64,000 nucleotides of DNA from contig CALKBX010000005.1 in NCBI GenBank assembly GCA_937775205.1, positions 419,423 through 483,422 of the forward strand, given 5' to 3'. The position numbers and the translations under genes were made by a program. Positions 35,955-45,259 of this stretch are shown here, piece after piece; the first letter of the stretch is position 1; each line of letters opens with the position of its first letter. A model generated the notes under the pieces. The model ran no database searches. It was not told the origin of the DNA and saw nothing but the letters and a program-made list of their open reading frames with translations. Origin of the DNA: an uncultured Verrucomicrobiae bacterium (GTDB lineage Bacteria; Verrucomicrobiota; Verrucomicrobiia; Limisphaerales; UBA1100).

Positions 35955-37250
35955 ATGCAGACTGTAAACATTGGCATCATTGGCGGCGGCACGGTGGGTG
36001 GCGGCGTGGTGCGGGCGTTGCGGCGTAATGGCGCGCTGATGGCGAGCCGTCTTGACGTGCGCTTGCGCGTGGCCCGCATCGCCGTGCGCAGCCGGCGAAA
36101 GAAGCGCGCGGTGAAGTTGCCGGCGGATTTATTGACGACTGATTGGCGCGAGATTGTTGAGGATCCAAAAATTGATTTGGTGGTGGAACTGATGGGCGGC
36201 ACGACGACGGCGAAGGAGGTGGTGCTCGCCGCCCTGCGCGCGGGCAAGCCGGTGGTGACGGCGAACAAAGCGCTGTTGGCGTTTCACGGAGAAAAACTTT
36301 TTGCGGCCTCGGAAAAGAGCGGCGCGAATCTTTATTACGAAGCCAGCGTAGCGGGCGGCATTCCAATAATTAAACTGCTTCGCGAAGGGCTCATTGGCAA
36401 CCATGTTACCGAGCTTTACGGGATCCTTAATGGCACGTGCAATTTTATCCTGACGCAAATGCAGGAGAACGGAATGGGCTTCGACGAAGCGGTGGCCGAG
36501 GCACAGGCGCAGGGCTTTGCCGAGGCAGATCCTTCGATGGATGTGGACGGCCACGATGCCGCGCACAAGGTCGGCATTCTCGCCTCGCTGGCGCACGGTT
36601 TTTGGGTGAAGCCCAAGCGCGTGTTCACCGAAGGTATCCGCCACGTGACGCCGCAGGATTTAGAATTTGCCGATCAACTGGGCTACCGCATCAAACTGCT
36701 CGGCACGGTGAAAGCCGCAAAGGACGCGCCAGTGCAAGTGACAATGTATCCCGCGCTCGTTCCGAAGAGCCACGTGCTCGCCAGCGTGGGTGGCGTGTAC
36801 AATGCAATTTATTTGAAAGGCGATGTGCTCGGCGACACTTTATATTACGGCCAAGGCGCGGGACAGGACGCTACGGCCAGCGCGGTGTTGGGCGACATCG
36901 CCGATGCGGCACTGGACTTAAAGCACGATTCGCCCGAGCGCGTACGGGCCTTCACGCCGCACGAAGCTAATGGTGAGATCGGCGCGATTGATGATGTGGT
37001 GAATAGCTATTATTTACGGCTCAATGTGTTGGATCGTCCGGGCGTGCTCAATCAAGTGGCGTCCACTTTGGCCAAAGCCAGGATCAGTATTGCGTCCGTG
37101 TTGCAGCCGGAAGGGCAAGAAGGCAAAAACGTTTTGCTGGCGCTGATGCTGCACGCCGCGCCCGAGGCGTCGATGGCGAAGGCGTTGAAGGCGATTGGAA
37201 AACTGGCTGCAGTGAAAAAACCCACAATGATCCGCGTGGAAAATTTTTAA
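35955..37250 (+). CDS. hom: Homoserine dehydrogenase
   Basis: Reduces aspartate semialdehyde to homoserine. It has 431 residues: an NAD(P) loop IGIIGGGTVGGGV, GGTTTAKEVVLAALRAGKPVVTANKALLA, the catalytic region EASVAGGIPII, and a C-terminal ACT domain (YLRLNVLDRPGVLNQVASTLAKARISI) for threonine feedback control. An AGGA site precedes the ATG. First gene of a four-gene operon with 3-4-nt gaps. Confidence 0.96.
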   Translation: MQTVNIGIIGGGTVGGGVVRALRRNGALMASRLDVRLRVARIAVRSRRKKRAVKLPADLLTTDWREIVEDPKIDLVVELMGGTTTAKEVVLAALRAGKPVVTANKALLAFHGEKLFAASEKSGANLYYEASVAGGIPIIKLLREGLIGNHVTELYGILNGTCNFILTQMQENGMGFDEAVAEAQAQGFAEADPSMDVDGHDAAHKVGILASLAHGFWVKPKRVFTEGIRHVTPQDLEFADQLGYRIKLLGTVKAAKDAPVQVTMYPALVPKSHVLASVGGVYNAIYLKGDVLGDTLYYGQGAGQDATASAVLGDIADAALDLKHDSPERVRAFTPHEANGEIGAIDDVVNSYYLRLNVLDRPGVLNQVASTLAKARISIASVLQPEGQEGKNVLLALMLHAAPEASMAKALKAIGKLAAVKKPTMIRVENF

Positions 37251-37254
37251 TTAA

Positions 37255-38337
37255 ATGAGTAGTGAACATAAAAATGCGGCTGGTTGGCGGGGCGTCATTC
37301 GCGGCTATCGCGAGTATCTTGCAGTGGGGCAGGAAACGCCCATTGTCAGTTTGCACGAAGGCAACACGCCGTTGATTCACGTACCCAATTTTGTGGAGGC
37401 TATTGGCGGGGCGTTTGATTTATATCTGAAATACGAGGGGCTCAATCCCACTGCATCATTCAAGGATCGCGGCATGACGATGGCCGTCACCAAAGCCAAG
37501 GCGCGCGGCGTGCAAGTGATCGCCTGCGCCAGCACCGGCAACACCAGCGCCTCGGCCGCCGCGTATGCGGCGCGCGCGAAAATGAAATGCGTGGTGCTCA
37601 TTCCCGAAGGCAAAATCGCCCGCGGCAAGCTCGCCCAAGTGTTGATGTACGGCGCAACCACGCTGCAAATGCCCGGCAATTTCGATGACGCGCTGACGAT
37701 CGTGCGCGAGTTGTGCGCCGATGGCGTGGTGGAAGTGGTGAACAGCATCAACCCCCACCGCATCGAGGGGCAAAAGACGGCGGCATTTGAAATTTGCGAC
37801 GCCCTCGGCGACGCGCCGGATATGCATGTGCTGCCCGTGGGCAACGCCGGCAACATCTCGGCGTATTGGAAAGGCTATCGCGAATACGTCGACGCCGGCC
37901 ACAGCGACACGCTGCCGCGCATGATGGGCTTCCAAGCCGCCGGCGCCGCGCCGTTTGTGGAGGACGCGTTCATCGACAATCCCAAAACCATCGCGAGCGC
38001 CATCTGCATTGGTAAACCCGCCAGTTGGCAGCCGGCCAAAGCCGCGCTGCAGTTTTCCGGAGGCGCGATTGATAGAGTTTCCGATGAGGAAATTCTCACT
38101 GCGTACCGAATGATCACTGAGCAAGAAGGTATTTTTGTGGAGCCCGCCTCCGCCACTGCGCTCGCAGGAATTATCAAACTCCAAAAGGCTGGCAAGATTG
38201 AAGAAGGCAGCATCGTTGTGGCCACGATGACCGGACACGGTTTGAAAGATCCCGACAACGCAGTGGAACACGCGAACGTGGAGGCGACGACGGTGGAACC
38301 GACGCTGGATGCAGTGCGCGCTGCGATTGGATTGTAA
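37255..38337 (+). CDS. thrC: Threonine synthase
   Basis: Converts O-phosphohomoserine to threonine with PLP. It has 360 residues, the short type. KYEGLNPTASFKDRGM contains the PLP Lys; ACASTGNTSASAAAYAARA and LPVGNAGNISAYWKG bind the phosphate and cofactor. It starts 4 nt after hom, with no clear Shine-Dalgarno, suggesting coupled translation. Confidence 0.96.
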   Translation: MSSEHKNAAGWRGVIRGYREYLAVGQETPIVSLHEGNTPLIHVPNFVEAIGGAFDLYLKYEGLNPTASFKDRGMTMAVTKAKARGVQVIACASTGNTSASAAAYAARAKMKCVVLIPEGKIARGKLAQVLMYGATTLQMPGNFDDALTIVRELCADGVVEVVNSINPHRIEGQKTAAFEICDALGDAPDMHVLPVGNAGNISAYWKGYREYVDAGHSDTLPRMMGFQAAGAAPFVEDAFIDNPKTIASAICIGKPASWQPAKAALQFSGGAIDRVSDEEILTAYRMITEQEGIFVEPASATALAGIIKLQKAGKIEEGSIVVATMTGHGLKDPDNAVEHANVEATTVEPTLDAVRAAIGL

Positions 38338-38340
38338 ACG

Positions 38341-39573
38341 ATGGCTCTCATTGTCCAAAAATTTGGCGGCTCTTCAGTCGAGGGGGTTGATCGCATTAAG
38401 AATGTGGCCAGTCGTGTTGGCACTTACCGACTGCGCGGCGACAAGGTGGTGACGGTCGTTTCGGCGATGCGGGGTGTGACGGATAATCTGGTGAAACTTG
38501 CCGCCGAGATTACCCCCATGCCCAATGATCGCGAGATGGATATGTTGCTCGCGACGGGGGAGCAGACGACCATTGCACTATTGGCGATGGCGCTGCATTC
38601 GCTGGATTTGCCGGCGGTTTCGCTGACCGGTGCACAGGCGGGCATTGTGACCGATGGAGTTCACTCGAAGGCGAAGATTAACAACATCACGCCCGGGCAA
38701 ATTCATGCGATGCTGGACAAAGGCAACGTGGTGATCGTGGCGGGGTTTCAGGGGCAGACGAGTGACGGGCGCATTACCACGCTGGGGCGGGGAGGATCGG
38801 ACTTGACGGCGATTGCGTTGGCTTCGGTTTTGAAGGCGGATTTATGCCAGATTTATACCGACGTGGACGGCGTGTACACAGCGGACCCGCGCGTGGTTCC
38901 GAATGCGCGGAAGTTGAATGAGATTTCTTATGACGAAATGATGGAGTTGGCCAGCCTTGGCACGAAGGTGATGCAAAGTCGGTCAGTGGAATTTGCCAAA
39001 AAGTTTAATGTAAAATTTGAAGTGCGCTCGAGCCTTAACAATAATCCAGGAACAATGGTGATGGAAGAAACAGAAAGTATGGAAGCGGTGGTCGTACGCG
39101 GCGTGTCGCTGGATAGCAATCAGGCAAAGATGACCGTGACGGCGGTGCCGGATAAACCGGGGCACGCGGCGCGGGTCTTCACCGCGCTGGCGGAGGCGGC
39201 AGTGAATGTAGACATGATTGTGCAAAACGTCAGCCACGGCACGGCCACGCCGGCGACGGATATTTCCTTCACCGCCGATGCGCCGGATTTGCCGCGCGCG
39301 CGACAGGTGATTGCCGACCTCAAAGACGAGATCGGCTACGCTTCTGTGGAAGGCGACGAGACGATTGCGAAAGTATCGGTGGTGGGCGTGGGCATGCGCA
39401 CGCATCCGGGCGTGGCGGCGAAGGTGTTTGAAACGCTTGGTATTGCAAATATCAATATCGGAATGATTTCCACCAGCGAAATCAAAATCTCAGTGGTGGT
39501 GGAGGCCAGCCAAGGCGAGGAAGCAACGCGCGTGTTGCACGAGGCATTTTTTGGCGACGACAAAGAGGGTTGA
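38341..39573 (+). CDS. lysC: Aspartate kinase (feedback-regulated)
   Basis: Catalyses the first step of the aspartate family. It has 410 residues: catalytic N-terminus ALIVQKFGGSSVEG, GRGGSDLTAIALA and DVDGVYTADPR, then two C-terminal ACT domains (MTVTAVPDKPGHAARVF and KVSVVGVGMRTHPGVAAKVF) for lysine/threonine inhibition. It lies 3 nt after thrC, so pathway flux to threonine is coordinated. Confidence 0.96.
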   Translation: MALIVQKFGGSSVEGVDRIKNVASRVGTYRLRGDKVVTVVSAMRGVTDNLVKLAAEITPMPNDREMDMLLATGEQTTIALLAMALHSLDLPAVSLTGAQAGIVTDGVHSKAKINNITPGQIHAMLDKGNVVIVAGFQGQTSDGRITTLGRGGSDLTAIALASVLKADLCQIYTDVDGVYTADPRVVPNARKLNEISYDEMMELASLGTKVMQSRSVEFAKKFNVKFEVRSSLNNNPGTMVMEETESMEAVVVRGVSLDSNQAKMTVTAVPDKPGHAARVFTALAEAAVNVDMIVQNVSHGTATPATDISFTADAPDLPRARQVIADLKDEIGYASVEGDETIAKVSVVGVGMRTHPGVAAKVFETLGIANINIGMISTSEIKISVVVEASQGEEATRVLHEAFFGDDKEG

Positions 39574-39576
39574 AAA

Positions 39577-40551
39577 ATGGCCGGCCCAATCAGCCAATTC
39601 ATCCAGCGCCACTATCGCCATTTCAACGCGGCCTCATTGGTGGATGCGGCGGAGGGGTACGTGCGATTGCTGGAAGGCGGCGGCAAAATGTTTGTGACGC
39701 TCGCGGGTGCAATGAGCACGGCGGAGTTGGGGCTGTCGCTGGCGGAGATGATTCGGCGCGACAAAGTGCATGGCATTTGCTGCACGGGCGCGAATCTTGA
39801 GGAGGATTTGTATAACCTCGTGGCGCACGATTTTTATGAGCGCGTGCCGCATTATCGCGATCTTTCCCCGAAGGACGAACAGGCGCTGCTGGATCGCCAG
39901 CTCAATCGCGTGACCGATACGTGCATCCCCGAGGAAGAAGCGATGCGGCGGTTGGAATCCAAAATCCGCCCGCGCTGGCACGCGGCAGCCGCCGCCGGTG
40001 AAGGTAAGTTTCCGCACGAGTTTTTGTTCGAAAGTTTATTGAGCGGCGAGCTGGAGGAGTTTTATCAAATCGATCCGGCGGACAGTTGGATGCTGGCCGC
40101 TGCGCAAAAAAATTTACCGATGTTCGTGCCTGGCTGGGAAGACAGCACGATGGGCAATATGTTCGCCAGCGAATTGATCCTCGGCAATTTGACCAGCCCG
40201 CGCGCGGTGCGTGGCGGCATTGAATACATGGTGGAACTGGCGCGTTGGTACGAGGCCACCACGGCGGAAACTCCTCTGGGGTTTTTCCAAATCGGCGGCG
40301 GCATCGCGGGTGATTTTCCAATCTGCGTGGTGCCAATGCTGGAACAGGACGTGCAGCGCGAAGGCGTGCGCAAGTGGGCGTACTTCTGCCAAATCAGTGA
40401 CTCGACCACCAGCTACGGCAGCTACTCCGGCGCCGTGCCCAACGAGAAAATCACGTGGGGTAAGCTGGAAGTGGGCACGCCTAAGTACGTGATCGAAAGT
40501 GATGCAACGATTGTAGCGCCGCTAATTTTCGCGCACGTGTTGGGATGGTAG
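39577..40551 (+). CDS. Deoxyhypusine synthase-like protein
   Basis: A 324-residue protein with the DS fold: GGGKMFVTLAGAMSTAELGL, GICCTGANLEEDL, and PEEEA region. Near the C-terminus SGAVPNEKITWGKL holds the Lys that in true deoxyhypusine synthase carries the butylamine intermediate. Bacteria lack eIF5A, so these homologues probably make or modify polyamines (homospermidine synthase-like) or act on another target. It is the last gene of the threonine operon, 3 nt after lysC. Confidence 0.88.
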   Translation: MAGPISQFIQRHYRHFNAASLVDAAEGYVRLLEGGGKMFVTLAGAMSTAELGLSLAEMIRRDKVHGICCTGANLEEDLYNLVAHDFYERVPHYRDLSPKDEQALLDRQLNRVTDTCIPEEEAMRRLESKIRPRWHAAAAAGEGKFPHEFLFESLLSGELEEFYQIDPADSWMLAAAQKNLPMFVPGWEDSTMGNMFASELILGNLTSPRAVRGGIEYMVELARWYEATTAETPLGFFQIGGGIAGDFPICVVPMLEQDVQREGVRKWAYFCQISDSTTSYGSYSGAVPNEKITWGKLEVGTPKYVIESDATIVAPLIFAHVLGW

Positions 40552-40575
40552 GGACACGCTGTGCGCGTCCCTACC
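40547..40575 (+). terminator. Hairpin at the end of the threonine operon
   Basis: GGTAGGGAC (40547-40555) pairs with GTCCCTACC (40567-40575), and CGC with GCG inside it, leaving a TGT loop and one mismatch. It begins in the stop codon of the deoxyhypusine synthase-like gene and sits between convergent genes, so it may stop transcription from both sides. There is no T-run. The first 15 bases recur in reverse at 61584-61598. Confidence 0.5.
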
Positions 40576-40577
40576 GA

Positions 40578-40790
40578 TTACACTTCGGTGGAGCCGTCGC
40601 GGCGTTCGAGTTGGATGACCTTTTTTTTGATGATCTCCAATTGCTTGGTCAGGGCGTAGCTGGCTTCGTATAGGGCTTCCTGGGTTTCGGTGTCGTCGAG
40701 CGAGGCGATGGTGGGGTTGAGTTCCATCATTTCGAGGGCAATGGTCTTGCAACTGGCTTTAATTTTTTCGCTGGCTTCGGGACGGGTCAT
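40578..40790 (-). CDS. Small helical protein of unknown function
   Basis: A 70-residue protein, MTRPEASEKIKASCKTIALE onward, almost entirely predicted helix with hydrophobic heptads (LYEASYALTKQLEIIKKKVI). No family recognised. It is convergent with the threonine operon; the composition is protein-like and the start is an ATG. Confidence 0.65.
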   Translation of the reverse strand: MTRPEASEKIKASCKTIALEMMELNPTIASLDDTETQEALYEASYALTKQLEIIKKKVIQLERRDGSTEV

Positions 40791-40810
40791 AAGCGGGTTG
40801 ATTGCTTTTT

Positions 40811-41091
40811 TTACTGGGCGGATTTGATGACGTGATAGCGGTTGGTTTTTCCGTTGGGCCAGCGCACTTCGATGGTATCGATTGCTTTGGATTTGCCCAG
40901 ACCAAAATGGAGGGTGGCCGGATGCTGAGCTTTCCAGGAATCGCCGGTGATGATGGGTAGGGTTTGTGTGGTGTTCGCGTGACGCCCGGTGGCTTTGAGG
41001 TCGGCGGCGAATCCCCTCCGCACGCGATACCCAAGACGAGCATCACGGCCATAAGCCCGATCAATTGGAAAATTATTTTTGCTGAATTCAT
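40811..41091 (-). pseudogene. ASPIC/UnbV-type small secreted protein, frameshifted
   Basis: ATG 41091 begins a lipoprotein-like signal (AVMLVLGIACGG). The frame breaks near 41009-41025 and resumes as AADLKATGRHANTTQTLPII and ATLHFGLGKSKAIDTIEVRW, PNGKTNRYHVIKSAQ. The second part is the ASPIC/UnbV domain, which normally caps large FG-GAP proteins. Here it follows a signal peptide directly, so this is either a short relic of a larger gene or a stand-alone domain with one frameshift. Confidence 0.6.
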
Positions 41092-41236
41092 TCCTCTGCC
41101 AATCTACTGCCGGGCACATGGGAAAGCCTAATGTCCAAGGAAATAACCGGCCCACTGCTCGGAGTCAGCTATTTCTTGGGAACACTAATGGAATTGGGCC
41201 AACCAATAGTCTTGGGCTTTTGTTATTGGTTATTGA

Positions 41237-42274
41237 TCATTCCCCCGGTTTTAAAATCACTTTCATTAAACCAGCCTCCGCCGCGTAGAGGCGGTCGAAC
41301 CATTTCGGGCCTTCGTCGAGCGTGGCTTGGGCGGTGATGAGGGGGGCGACTTGGATGGTGCCGCTGGCGAGGAGGTCGATGCACTCGGGGTATTCGCCGT
41401 TGGAACCGCACGTGCCGTGGACGGTCAACTCGCGGGTGACGACCGATTGCAGCGGGAAATCAACTTGCGGCGCGAGGTTGCCGATGAGGGTGACGTGGCC
41501 GCCTTTGCGCGTGGCCTCGATGGCGGTCTGCACGGTGGGGGTGGCGCCGACGACTTCCATCGCGATGTCCGCGCCGCGCCCGTCGGTGGCTTCGCGGATG
41601 GCGGCAACGGCGTCGGTGGTGTTGGGGTTGATGCCGAGTTCCGCGCCGAGGGTTTGGGCGAGTGCGAGTTTTTCATCGGCCAAATCGACGGCGATGATTT
41701 GGCCGCAACCAGCCGCCTTGAGCGCTTGCACGACGAGCAAACCAATCATGCCCGCGCCGACGACCACCGCCGTGTCGCCCGCCGCGATGGGCGTGCGCTT
41801 CACCGCGTGCACCGCGACGGACACCGGCTCAATCATCGCCGCGTGTTCGAAGGGGAGGTTGTCGGGCAGCGGATAAATAATGTGCTCGGGCACGGTGGCG
41901 TATTCGGCGAAGCATCCGTGTTGGCGGTAGTCCTCGCACGAAACGCCCAGCACGCGGCGGTCATCACACAAATTCATTTGGCCGCGTTTGCAGAAACCGC
42001 ATTCACCGCAGGACATCATCGAGTCGAACGTCACACGATCGCCCTCCTTCACACTGGAAACTTCAGCGCCAATTTCCGCCACCACGCCGCTGGCTTCGTG
42101 CCCCATAATGAGCGGTGGAATGCGCCGACCGCTCGATCCGTCGAACCCGTGGATGTCGCTGCCGCAAATCCCACACGCCCGAATTTGTACGAGCACATCG
42201 CGCGCGCCGACTTCCGGCTGCGGCATGTCGGTGACCGTCAGTTTTTTGTATTCTTCGAGCAACAGTGCTTTCAT
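41237..42274 (-). CDS. Zinc-dependent alcohol/sorbitol dehydrogenase family protein
   Basis: A 345-residue medium-chain dehydrogenase. Catalytic zinc: CGICGSD and GHEASGVV. Structural zinc: four Cys in SCGECGFCKRGQMNLC. NAD binding: VVVGAGMIGLLVVQALKAAG. It oxidises polyols, threonine or related alcohols with NAD; the substrate is not clear. MKALLLEEYKKLTVTDMPQPEVG is a typical start. Confidence 0.92.
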   Translation of the reverse strand: MKALLLEEYKKLTVTDMPQPEVGARDVLVQIRACGICGSDIHGFDGSSGRRIPPLIMGHEASGVVAEIGAEVSSVKEGDRVTFDSMMSCGECGFCKRGQMNLCDDRRVLGVSCEDYRQHGCFAEYATVPEHIIYPLPDNLPFEHAAMIEPVSVAVHAVKRTPIAAGDTAVVVGAGMIGLLVVQALKAAGCGQIIAVDLADEKLALAQTLGAELGINPNTTDAVAAIREATDGRGADIAMEVVGATPTVQTAIEATRKGGHVTLIGNLAPQVDFPLQSVVTRELTVHGTCGSNGEYPECIDLLASGTIQVAPLITAQATLDEGPKWFDRLYAAEAGLMKVILKPGE

Positions 42275-42304
42275 AGAGAGGCGGGATGATACGGATGGAG
42301 GACA

Positions 42305-42400
42305 AATGGTTCAAACACAGATGTTCACGATGTTCAGGATAAACCAGAAAAATGAATCCTGCATATCCTGTCCATCCTGCGCATCTTTGTTAAAATTCAA
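42305..42400 (+). repeat. Word-like intergenic repeat
   Basis: The gap holds GATGTTCACGATGTTCAGGAT and, further on, ATCCTGCATATCCTG and CCATCCTGCGCATC. The two halves are partly complementary (GTTCAGGAT versus ATCCTG) and each half has internal repeats of a 10-12-nt word. This is the 'atcctgtccatcctg' type of filler common in environmental genomes of this kind. No gene is supported here. Confidence 0.5.
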
Positions 42401-42446
42401 ACCAACAAAACCGGAGTAATTTTATAAAAACCCCGTCCGACACCCT

Positions 42447-43526
42447 ATGAAAATGAACTCAAAAACTCTGTTTCTCACCATTTTTGGCCTATGCCTAACT
42501 TTTGTCCCGTTTAGCGGTTGGGCGGTGGATCCCCCCAAAGCCAAGCCCGCGCCGCGTCCGGCAATCAAGCCGGGCGTGCGGCCTTTGCCGGGGCCTTTGC
42601 CTGGCCGTTTCCCGGGCCGCGGTCCTGTTAAGCCGCAGCCGGTGAATTGGGCTGAGAAACAAATCGTGGTCACCGGCACCATCGCCGACATCAAACAAGG
42701 GCCGACTTCCCGCTCGTTGCCGCCCATTTATAATCACAAGCTCACCATCGACATCGTCGGCGTGTTGCGCGGCGACATCAAGGCGGGCGCGCAACTGCAA
42801 GCCAACCATTCCGCGCGCCAAATGCAAAAGCCGGTTTATCCAAAAGGCAAAGTCATCGTGGCCTTGTCCAACGTGCGCGGCAGCCTTCGCATTGAGGCCG
42901 TGGAAGCGGTGGACGCCAAAAAGCTCGCCGACATCAAGCTCGCGTGCGAACTGCCGATGGGCTGGAAAAATGTTGGGGGCAAACTCACTTCCCCGTGGGC
43001 CGCGCAAAAAGAGCGCGCCTGGCCCAAGTCACAAAAAATGGACGCCAAACATTTTTGTTCCGTGACCGGTCGACCGGCGTTGCTGGCTGGCGGCGCGGTG
43101 AATTACAAAGTTGAAAAAATGCCACCTACCAAAGCCATCAAATGGACCAACCCCGATGGAGACGGCCAATACAAAATCACCGTCACAAACCCGACCGACA
43201 AACCGGTGAAGATTGACGCCCTGCGCCAAGCCGGCAAACGCATCCTGTGGAAAGAGAGCCTCGCCATTTTGTGCCAAGGCAAACCCTACACCGTACCCGG
43301 ATCGATTGGCCTATTGCGCCCCACCGAGGCCGTGACGCTAAAGGCCGGTCAGAGTATAAGCACCGTGGTGAACGCGTTGGCGCTCGAAGGCCCGGCGTGG
43401 CCGAAGGGCGGCTATCGCATTGAGTTCCAATTCTGCCTCGGCGAACGCAGCAGCAAGCAGAGCTTCTATTATATGTCCCGCCATCATGACGCTATCCGCG
43501 CGGCATCCAAAAAGCCGGTGAACTAA
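42447..43526 (+). CDS. Secreted protein of unknown function
   Basis: A 359-residue protein with a signal peptide (KTLFLTIFGLCLTFVPFSGWA), a Pro/Arg/Gly-rich spacer (residues 28-62), then beta-rich sequence VVTGTIADIKQGPT and LTIDIVGVLRGD and a C-terminal IEFQFCLGERSSKQSFYYM. The family is not recognised. The spacer suggests cell-surface anchoring or passage through a wall-like layer. It stands alone, with word-like repeats on both sides. Confidence 0.8.
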   Translation: MKMNSKTLFLTIFGLCLTFVPFSGWAVDPPKAKPAPRPAIKPGVRPLPGPLPGRFPGRGPVKPQPVNWAEKQIVVTGTIADIKQGPTSRSLPPIYNHKLTIDIVGVLRGDIKAGAQLQANHSARQMQKPVYPKGKVIVALSNVRGSLRIEAVEAVDAKKLADIKLACELPMGWKNVGGKLTSPWAAQKERAWPKSQKMDAKHFCSVTGRPALLAGGAVNYKVEKMPPTKAIKWTNPDGDGQYKITVTNPTDKPVKIDALRQAGKRILWKESLAILCQGKPYTVPGSIGLLRPTEAVTLKAGQSISTVVNALALEGPAWPKGGYRIEFQFCLGERSSKQSFYYMSRHHDAIRAASKKPVN

Positions 43527-43620
43527 TTTTCGCCACGGAGGCACAGAGTTTCACAGCAAGCTTGGTCTCGATTTTTTGTGCAAAGAACTCGGCATCCTTG
43601 TGTCTGGGCGGTTCATAAAA
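43527..43620 (+). repeat. Word-like intergenic repeat ('cacggaggcacagag' type)
   Basis: CGCCACGGAGGCACAGAG at 43532-43549 and, in the opposite sense, TCGGCATCCTTGTGTCTGGG near 43588-43607. Read on the minus strand it gives a spurious peptide (HKDAEFFAQKIETKLAVKL) of the kind produced by this repeat family. The related phrase accaccgagacacagag occurs at 63484-63500. Confidence 0.5.
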
Positions 43621-43663
43621 TGGCTTCCCGTTGCGTGAAGAACACAGTAAATTTATCTCCCGC

Positions 43664-45259
43664 ATGAAACACTTGTTTGCACTACTTATTTCGTTGGCAG
43701 TCACCGCGGTTGCCAAAGATGACGTGCGGCCGAATATTATTTTGGTGATGGCCGATGACATGGGGTTTTCAGACATTGGTTGCTACGGCAGCGAAATACA
43801 GACTCCCAATCTCGACAGGCTGGCGGCCAACGGTTTGCGATACACGCAGTTTTATAACACGGCGCGCTGCTGTCCCACACGGGCATCTTTAATGACCGGT
43901 CTTTATGCGCATCAGGCAGGTGTGGGTGCGATGACTAACCCAACGTCCACGCCCGGTTATGTCGGCCACATCACTAAAGAGTGCGTGACCATTGCCGAGG
44001 TGCTGAAGAGCGCAGGGTACGCGACCTTCATGACCGGCAAGTGGCATTTGACCGAGAACAAAAATAAACTCGCCGGTGGTTCCAAGGAAAACTGGCCACG
44101 GCAGCGTGGGTTTGATCGCTTCTTTGGTACCATTGCTGGTGCAGGTAGTTTTTATACTCCAAATACACTTACGCTTGGAAACGATCCCATCACGGAGTTT
44201 CCGAAAGATTTTTATTACACTACTGAAATTGGGAAATACGCCGCGAAGTTCATTGGCGAACACTTGGTTGAGAAAAAGGAACAGCCATTCTTTCTATATG
44301 TACCCTTCACCTCACCTCACTGGCCGCTGCATGCGCTCGAGAAGGACATTGAAAAATATCGAGGCAAATACCTGAAAGGCTGGGACAATCTGCGTGTTGA
44401 ACGTCATGCGCGCCAGTTAGAGATGGGCATTGTCGATCAACGCTGGCCGATTAGTGGCCGCCACAACAAGGCACCGGCTTGGAGTTCGCTTAATGAATCG
44501 AAGAAAAAGGAGATGGACGAGCGGATGGCGGTTTATGCCGCAATGATAGACAGCATGGATCAAAGCATTGGTCGCATTCTGGTTACATTAGATGAATATG
44601 GTCAGCGCGACAATACGCTAGTTTTGTTTTTGGCAGATAATGGCGGGTGCGATGAATCTGGCCTGTTCGGTTTCGAGCGAAAAAAGGGTGGCAAGATTGG
44701 CACCGACAGTTCCTTTGCTAGCTACGGTCTCTGCTGGGCCAACGCGAGCAACACGCCATTCCAGTTTTTCAAGAAGGATAATCATGAGGGAGGCATTGCT
44801 TCTCCACTCATCGCTCATTGGCCAGATGGGATTGAGGAAAAGAACAAATTACGTCATCAACCGGGCCATGTGATTGATATTATGGCCACGTGCGTGGATG
44901 TATCTGGGGCGACCTATCCAAAAAAATTCAAGGATCATGTCATCAAGCCATTGGAAGGGCGCAGCTTGGTGCCGACTTTTACTGATGAGCCGCTTGATCG
45001 TGCAGGAATCTACTGGGAACACGTGGGCAACCGCGCGGTACGTTCAGGCGATTGGAAGCTCGTTGCAAACGCGCGTTTTCGCAAGCAGGAGTGGGAGCTA
45101 TACAATCTAAAGACAGATCGCACCGAGAGGGTGAATCTCATTAATCAACGCGCCGACAAGGCACAGGAACTAAAGGCTATGTGGGAGGCCTGGGCCAAGC
45201 GCGCCAACGTGTTACCCAAGCCATCAAACAAATCAAAGAAGAACAAAAATAAAAAATGA
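43664..45259 (+). CDS. Secreted arylsulfatase (S1 family)
   Basis: A 531-residue sulfatase from ATG 43664 (MKHLFALLISLAVTAVA signal peptide). NIILVMADDMGFSDIGCYG binds the metal; ARCCPTRASLMTG matches CxPxR, whose first Cys becomes formylglycine. TGKWHL and FLADNGG are further family motifs. It removes sulfate esters from polysaccharides or other substrates outside the cytoplasm. Its stop overlaps the next start (ATGA), beginning a four-gene operon. A formylglycine-generating-enzyme-like gene at 60.6 kb is broken, so maturation would need another copy. Confidence 0.93.
   Translation: MKHLFALLISLAVTAVAKDDVRPNIILVMADDMGFSDIGCYGSEIQTPNLDRLAANGLRYTQFYNTARCCPTRASLMTGLYAHQAGVGAMTNPTSTPGYVGHITKECVTIAEVLKSAGYATFMTGKWHLTENKNKLAGGSKENWPRQRGFDRFFGTIAGAGSFYTPNTLTLGNDPITEFPKDFYYTTEIGKYAAKFIGEHLVEKKEQPFFLYVPFTSPHWPLHALEKDIEKYRGKYLKGWDNLRVERHARQLEMGIVDQRWPISGRHNKAPAWSSLNESKKKEMDERMAVYAAMIDSMDQSIGRILVTLDEYGQRDNTLVLFLADNGGCDESGLFGFERKKGGKIGTDSSFASYGLCWANASNTPFQFFKKDNHEGGIASPLIAHWPDGIEEKNKLRHQPGHVIDIMATCVDVSGATYPKKFKDHVIKPLEGRSLVPTFTDEPLDRAGIYWEHVGNRAVRSGDWKLVANARFRKQEWELYNLKTDRTERVNLINQRADKAQELKAMWEAWAKRANVLPKPSNKSKKNKNKK

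Noticed and set aside
40547..40575. Insertion-sequence end
   Set aside because: Terminal-repeat-like hairpin but no transposase and no target duplication; treated as terminator/dispersed repeat.
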